Source of the DNA: SIG672 sp045605765
GTDB taxonomy: Bacteria > Bacillota > Clostridia > Oscillospirales > CAG-272
DNA: 64,000 bases
Assembly: GCA_045605765.1 (NCBI GenBank)
Contig: JAZUQQ010000044.1
Span: forward strand, 16,906 to 80,905
Direction: 5' to 3'
Shown here: in pieces, positions 60,692 to 64,000 of the stretch
Position numbering within the stretch: position 1 is the first letter of the stretch
Layout: each line of letters opens with the position of its first letter
Made by a program: the position numbers and the translations under genes
Notes under the pieces: model-generated
Seen by the model: the letters and a program-made list of their open reading frames with translations, nothing else
What the model was told of the DNA's origin: nothing
Database searches by the model: none

Positions 60692-60922
60692 TTATTTCCA
60701 TCGTTGTTCTACAGCGAATTGAGCGAGGCAAGCTTGGAAGGCAATCTGCTGATGCTGGGGATCCAACTTGCTTGCTGCATCACACAAATCATGAAATGCT
60801 TTGACAACTTTAGCTACTTCTTCGTTTTGTTCATTCTCATATTGCTGTTGAATCATAGCATGATAGTTGCTCTGATTCACATACTGCGGATTAAACATTT
60901 GAGTATAAAACAGATTATTCAT
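60692..60922 (-). CDS. Small helical protein, unknown
   Basis: A 76-residue protein rich in Gln and Asn at the N-terminus (YVNQSNYHAMIQQQYENEQNE), followed by a helix. GAGGT precedes the ATG at 60922. It lies between the S24 repressor gene and the zinc-ribbon gene, 20 bases after the former, and is probably cotranscribed. No family recognised. Confidence 0.55.
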   Translation of the reverse strand: MNNLFYTQMFNPQYVNQSNYHAMIQQQYENEQNEEVAKVVKAFHDLCDAASKLDPQHQQIAFQACLAQFAVEQRWK

Positions 60923-60942
60923 TTCATACCTCACTTTCTATT

Positions 60943-61554
60943 TTATCTAATATCCTTGATGACCTTCAAAGCGATACCCTGAATGGTTAATTCCTTGGGG
61001 TAATAATCGATTTTATCTTCGGTGTAAGTGCTGTTTTCAGCATGGAGGCGCGGTCTGCCGTTCTCCCAGAACAAACGCTTGAGGGTATTACCTCTCTCGG
61101 TAAGAGCAACAACCACATCGCCTGTGCCGGCGGTCTCGGTCTTTTTCACGAGGATCAAATCTCCCTCGTCAATGCCGATATCCACCATGGAATCGCCGTA
61201 GGCTTCGAGAAGGAAGCATTCTCCGTCAACCCATTCTTCGGGAACGGCAAGGTAGCCTGTAATGTGTTCCTCTTGCTCGTCGGGAGTTCCGCAGATGATC
61301 ATGCCTACCAAAGGGATCCTGCAAAAGTTGCACCGCATCTTTTTTTGCAAGGGGGCATCCAGGGTCTTCTTACCAGAATAAGAAATAATGCCACGCTTTT
61401 CAAGCTCCAATATGTGTCTGTATGCCGTGGACTTGACCATGCCCATGTACTCCATGATATCGGCAAGACCGGGGGAAGCACCGTTATTCTCTCTCGCGTA
61501 CTGTTTGATAAACTCCGCGAGCTTATTCAGTTTTTCTTCACTCATGACTCTCAT
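60943..61554 (-). CDS. LexA-like S24-family repressor
   Basis: A 203-residue repressor. Residues 1-65 form the LexA-type winged helix (SPGLADIMEYMGMVKSTAYRHI). Residues 80-203 are the S24 peptidase with a Cys88-Gly89 cleavage site, Ser122 in YGDSM and Lys159 in NTLKRLF. A Cys-Gly bond is used in UmuD-type proteins in place of Ala-Gly. AGAGGTG before 61554 decides the start. It probably keeps the element quiet and is inactivated by RecA after DNA damage. Confidence 0.85.
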   Translation of the reverse strand: MRVMSEEKLNKLAEFIKQYARENNGASPGLADIMEYMGMVKSTAYRHILELEKRGIISYSGKKTLDAPLQKKMRCNFCRIPLVGMIICGTPDEQEEHITGYLAVPEEWVDGECFLLEAYGDSMVDIGIDEGDLILVKKTETAGTGDVVVALTERGNTLKRLFWENGRPRLHAENSTYTEDKIDYYPKELTIQGIALKVIKDIR

Positions 61555-61594
61555 AACGACACCTCTAATCCATATTGGAACTCTTTGTTCTGTT

Positions 61595-61623
61595 ATTATA
61601 ACATATCGCAAACGGTTTGTCAA
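61595..61623 (-). promoter_or_regulatory. Promoter of the S24 repressor
   Basis: A perfect TTGACA-17-TATAAT on the reverse strand; the -35 half is overlapped by an operator-like palindrome. Confidence 0.88.
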
Positions 61624-61669
61624 TAGGTTTTCGGAACTTTTTGTTTCGTTAATTTTCACAAACCGTTTT
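61609..61669. promoter_or_regulatory. Pair of candidate repressor operators
   Basis: CAAACGGTTTG (a perfect 11-base palindrome, 61609-61619) and CAAACCGTTTT (61659-61669) share the same pattern, 50 bases apart, one on the -35 box and one upstream. Autoregulation by the S24 repressor is the simple reading. Confidence 0.6.
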
Positions 61670-62033
61670 CTTTGACTTCAGCAACGCAGTTTTTGATTCT
61701 CGACCTCTCCCGAAAATATCGCTTACAGGGTTCTGAAAGCGTGGGTACACCTTGGGTTTGGGAGGTGCAAATCGTTTCCGAGGGTAAACGTATCACCCCC
61801 AATATTAAATCTCCAAAACAGGGGGCGAATCCCCTGTTTTGACGCATACGTTGCATGGATGCACACTTGCTCGGCTCAACGTCCAAAACGTCACACAGGC
61901 GGTTTTGGGCGGTCACACGTGGGTTATTGCTTGTCATCGAAAATACTATAAAAACGGAAATTTCGTTTTTATAGTTCCAAAAACGCTTTTTTAGCACGAA
62001 TTCGAACCATAAAAACGATTTTTCCGTAATTAA
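61670..62033. other. Noncoding gap upstream of the repressor, with hairpins
   Basis: It holds a terminator-like hairpin (AAAACAGGGG with CCCCTGTTTT, 61815-61840), two TCACAC motifs (61891, 61913), and a 31-base inverted repeat (ACTATAAAAACG with CGTTTTTATAGT, 61945-61975) with a related CATAAAAACG nearby. No convincing gene is seen. Confidence 0.5.
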
Positions 62034-62315
62034 CTATTCTTCCTCACCCAATGGCAGAAGGAAGGATTCAGCCATCAGCTGCACTCCGAGTCGGAAGCCG
62101 TAGGAGAAGGCATCGCGCTCTGTAATGCTATGCATCTCGTTCATGCAATCCTCGAACTTCTCAAGTGTTTCTTTCTGCTTGTCCGTAAGCGTGCCGTCCA
62201 GTTCCTCGCGATTCCGGGCGACCAGCTTGAGCAGTTCCTTCAGTCGCTTGTCGCCACGAGTGCATTGCTCGAATGGGGAGATATTACCGTACCATAATTC
62301 ATCTGTGATCCTCAT
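62034..62315 (-). CDS. DUF6809-like small protein
   Basis: A 93-residue protein opening MRITDELWYGNISPFE, with a helical middle and the end FRLGVQLMAESFL; this fits the DUF6809 family often seen in clostridial mobile elements. It overlaps the upstream small gene by four bases (ATGA) and so is translationally coupled. Function unknown. Confidence 0.65.
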   Translation of the reverse strand: MRITDELWYGNISPFEQCTRGDKRLKELLKLVARNREELDGTLTDKQKETLEKFEDCMNEMHSITERDAFSYGFRLGVQLMAESFLLPLGEEE

Positions 62316-62506
62316 GCTTCCTCCGCTTTGTCATTGACTTTAGACTTGATGCTTTCGGCAATAACGTAGCCTGTCAGAAGCCCTTGAATCCATGACGTAA
62401 TCTCTTCGGGACTGGCGTTTGCGTCCAACAACAAGTCGTTGATGAGAGGAATAAGAGCTTTCTCCGGCACGTCGGGGTATAGGGCTTTAAGTGCTTTTAG
62501 CAACAT
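62312..62506 (-). CDS. Small protein, unknown
   Basis: A 64-residue acidic, helical protein (LYPDVPEKALIPLINDLLLDANASPEEI region). GGAGGGAG upstream of the ATG at 62506 decides the start. It overlaps the genes on both sides and forms a compact three-gene unit with them. No family recognised. Confidence 0.6.
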   Translation of the reverse strand: MLLKALKALYPDVPEKALIPLINDLLLDANASPEEITSWIQGLLTGYVIAESIKSKVNDKAEEA

Positions 62507-62750
62507 GATCTCCCTCCGTTCCGATAATAGAAACGGTGACCGCATCCCCGAGTTCTCCCTCGGCAATACAGTCACCGTTCTTTTTCATTTTTTCTACCGC
62601 GATCAAGGTCTGGCGGACAATTTCAAGCTCGCGGAACGTGTTCGGATCCGCTACGAATTCATCTTGTCGAGCGAACACCTGCTTGACGACCTCGCCCATA
62701 ATTCCGTACTTGTCGCCGTAAAATAATTCTTCAATCGTATATTTTGCCAT
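62487..62750 (-). CDS. Small protein related to DUF6809
   Basis: An 87-residue protein opening MAKYTIEELFYGDKYG, similar in plan to the DUF6809-like protein two genes on (short N-terminal LFYG/LWYG motif, then helices). AAGGAGG lies before the ATG at 62750. Its promoter and leader resemble those of the integrase. Confidence 0.55.
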   Translation of the reverse strand: MAKYTIEELFYGDKYGIMGEVVKQVFARQDEFVADPNTFRELEIVRQTLIAVEKMKKNGDCIAEGELGDAVTVSIIGTEGDHVAKST

Positions 62751-62782
62751 ATGCGTTACCTCCTTGGCTTTTGGTAACACAC

Positions 62783-62811
62783 AATATACCACAGAAGAGG
62801 GAGTAAGTCCA
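62783..62811 (-). promoter_or_regulatory. Promoter of the small-gene unit, twin of the integrase promoter
   Basis: TGGACT and TATATT are 17 bases apart. The downstream TGTGTTACCAAAA parallels TGTGTTGCCAAAA after the integrase promoter. Confidence 0.6.
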
Positions 62812-62845
62812 GCGAAAACGGATTTGTTATCAAAGAAGTAACATA

Positions 62846-64000
62846 TTAGCGATCCTTAACAGTTAAGAATCCACCGACAAATGCGTCAGGGAATACAAAC
62901 TGTTTTTCAACACTCTTACCGCCAATGGTAAATTTTACGCGGATATACTTTTTCGCCGCATCCATCCAAGATACAACACCATCTCCAAATGCTTTATGCT
63001 TGACCTTGTATCCCACACAAACAGGGGCAAGAATAGTAGCCCAATCGGGTCCTTGCTGTTTGGGTTCGGTCTTCGGAGCAGTCGTTGCTACGGGTGTTGT
63101 TGCTTTCGGCTTGACCGCAACAGGAGCAGGTTCTTCTTTCGGCACGATAATATCCACGAAATTGGGAACGGTCATAGAAGCCTGCTGACGCGCATAGAGT
63201 GCCTCATATTCCTCACGGCGCAATACGGTGTCCCAACCACCGATATCTTCACCTGCATGCTTATCAATACCCGTGTATGAGAGACTGGAATTCTCATACT
63301 TACGGAAACCGAAAATGCCCTGATTCATCTTTTCCGGATCGAACAACCCGATCTCGTTGAGAATCTCAAAATCCTTGACACTGAGACCGGTTACCTTTTT
63401 GAAAAGCTCCGGCTCGATCTGTGTAATCACATCCCTTATCGTATATTCTCGATAATCGGTCAAATACATAAAAGCGGGTATACGTGCGGCGAGCTTCAAT
63501 AGCTTTTCTTGTACTTGCTTGCGCAGAGATTTTGCCGCCTTTTCGTCTTCGCTCATCTGCTTCTTTTCCTTGGGCGTCAGATCATCGCCTTTTTCTTTCT
63601 TGAGCTTTTTAACCTTTTCGGAACGGTTGATGATGGTATCGATCTCGGCGTTCAACGCGCGGAAGCCCTCGATATTCATAAGTGCTGACATCGCATCGGG
63701 ATTGTCACGCAACTTTTTAAGCGTATCATTATCAACGTGAACAAGAAGCGCGGTCTGCCACCGCTTTGCAAGCAAGGTTGCCGAGGTTCCTGCGTATGTA
63801 ATATCCAAAATGTCTTGCGCGTCGATACGGTTCATAGATGCACCGTCGAACGCAAGAACAGGCAGGAAGCTGATAAACTCACTAACCTTCTGTTCGGGAC
63901 TGGAATCATCCACCTTCAAACGACAAGAATAATCCGAGATCTGATGGAGTGCTCTCTCCAATGCAAAGTCGAATATATAACACTCCTTCTTGATGATCAC
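62846..64000 (-). CDS. C-terminal part of a large helicase/restriction-type protein (cut by window edge)
   Basis: The last 384 residues are visible. They include a Lys-rich coiled region (about 130-170), a globular part (IPAFMYLTDYREYTIRDVITQ onwards) that I associate with large DEAD/DEAH-type helicases of clostridial elements, a Pro/Ala linker (about 290-325) and a small terminal beta domain (GYKVKHKAFGDGVV...FVFPDAFVGGFL) of the kind that follows UvrD-like or CarD-like folds. The helicase motifs themselves lie outside the window, so the call is tentative. Confidence 0.5.
   Translation of the reverse strand: MIIKKECYIFDFALERALHQISDYSCRLKVDDSSPEQKVSEFISFLPVLAFDGASMNRIDAQDILDITYAGTSATLLAKRWQTALLVHVDNDTLKKLRDNPDAMSALMNIEGFRALNAEIDTIINRSEKVKKLKKEKGDDLTPKEKKQMSEDEKAAKSLRKQVQEKLLKLAARIPAFMYLTDYREYTIRDVITQIEPELFKKVTGLSVKDFEILNEIGLFDPEKMNQGIFGFRKYENSSLSYTGIDKHAGEDIGGWDTVLRREEYEALYARQQASMTVPNFVDIIVPKEEPAPVAVKPKATTPVATTAPKTEPKQQGPDWATILAPVCVGYKVKHKAFGDGVVSWMDAAKKYIRVKFTIGGKSVEKQFVFPDAFVGGFLTVKDR

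Noticed and set aside
61656..61997. Reverse open frame of 113 codons upstream of the repressor
   Set aside because: It runs through hairpins and the repressor operators, has no ribosome site and an implausible composition.
53471..64000. attR copy of the tRNA-Ser 3' end inside the window
   Set aside because: I saw no second copy of the T-arm/acceptor sequence to the right of the tRNA; it would lie beyond the window if it exists.

Overview
The window comes from an anaerobic low-to-mid G+C Gram-positive, most likely an uncultured member of class Clostridia. Supporting signs are RNase J, an RNase P RNA gene, the short HisG with a HisZ partner, the PyrK/PyrD type-B dihydroorotate dehydrogenase, a sodium-pumping decarboxylase operon, oligoendopeptidase F, clostridial small families (DUF6472-like, DUF6809-like), strong AGGAGG-type ribosome sites and textbook TTGACA-17-TATAAT promoters. 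No ribosomal RNA gene is present, so placement below class is not attempted.

Bases 1-9250 hold a CotH-type wall protein cut by the window edge, a polysaccharide deacetylase, recG on the reverse strand, and a forward SLOG protein-prmC-ddl-MFS run. An aquaporin follows. Bases 10150-30720 form about 20 kb of reverse-strand genes: pyrC-carB-pyrK-pyrD-pyrF-(Na/Pi symporter)-pyrE-pyrB-pyrI, then hisZ-G-D-C-B-H-A-F-IE and putP. Together they give UMP synthesis (carA is absent here) and histidine synthesis (histidinol-phosphatase is absent here). Both operons carry copies of a dispersed hairpin repeat between genes.

Bases 30900-42200 carry two small membrane proteins, a structured intergenic region that may encode an RNA, rnj, an array of hairpins separated by ATATCGA, a decayed membrane-protein gene with two in-frame stops, galE, rnpB, a CPBP protease, and a five-gene reverse operon. 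That operon (CoA-type carboxyltransferase, OadG, biotin carrier, OadB, pyruvate/oxaloacetate-type carboxyltransferase) describes a membrane Na+-translocating biotin enzyme.

Bases 42500-52900 hold forward single genes and small operons: an isochorismatase-type hydrolase, a polar amino-acid ABC importer, an IS3-type remnant, a candidate small RNA on the reverse strand, pepF, a Cys/His-rich lipoprotein, mgsA (reverse), an acyltransferase with a zinc ribbon, cysS and a cytidylate-kinase-like protein.

At 53382 an intact tRNA-Ser(UGA) follows two copies of its own 5' half. From about 53470 to the right edge lies an accessory integrative element, still open at the right end: an AT-rich DUF4143 ATPase as likely cargo, a two-HTH protein, a tyrosine integrase broken by one extra A, an excisionase, a small regulator, a dyad-rich origin-like region, a DUF927-type replication ATPase, a LexA/S24 repressor with its own operators, DUF6809-like small proteins, and the end of a large helicase-like protein. 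The integrase promoter and the promoter at 62783 are near copies of each other, suggesting shared control.
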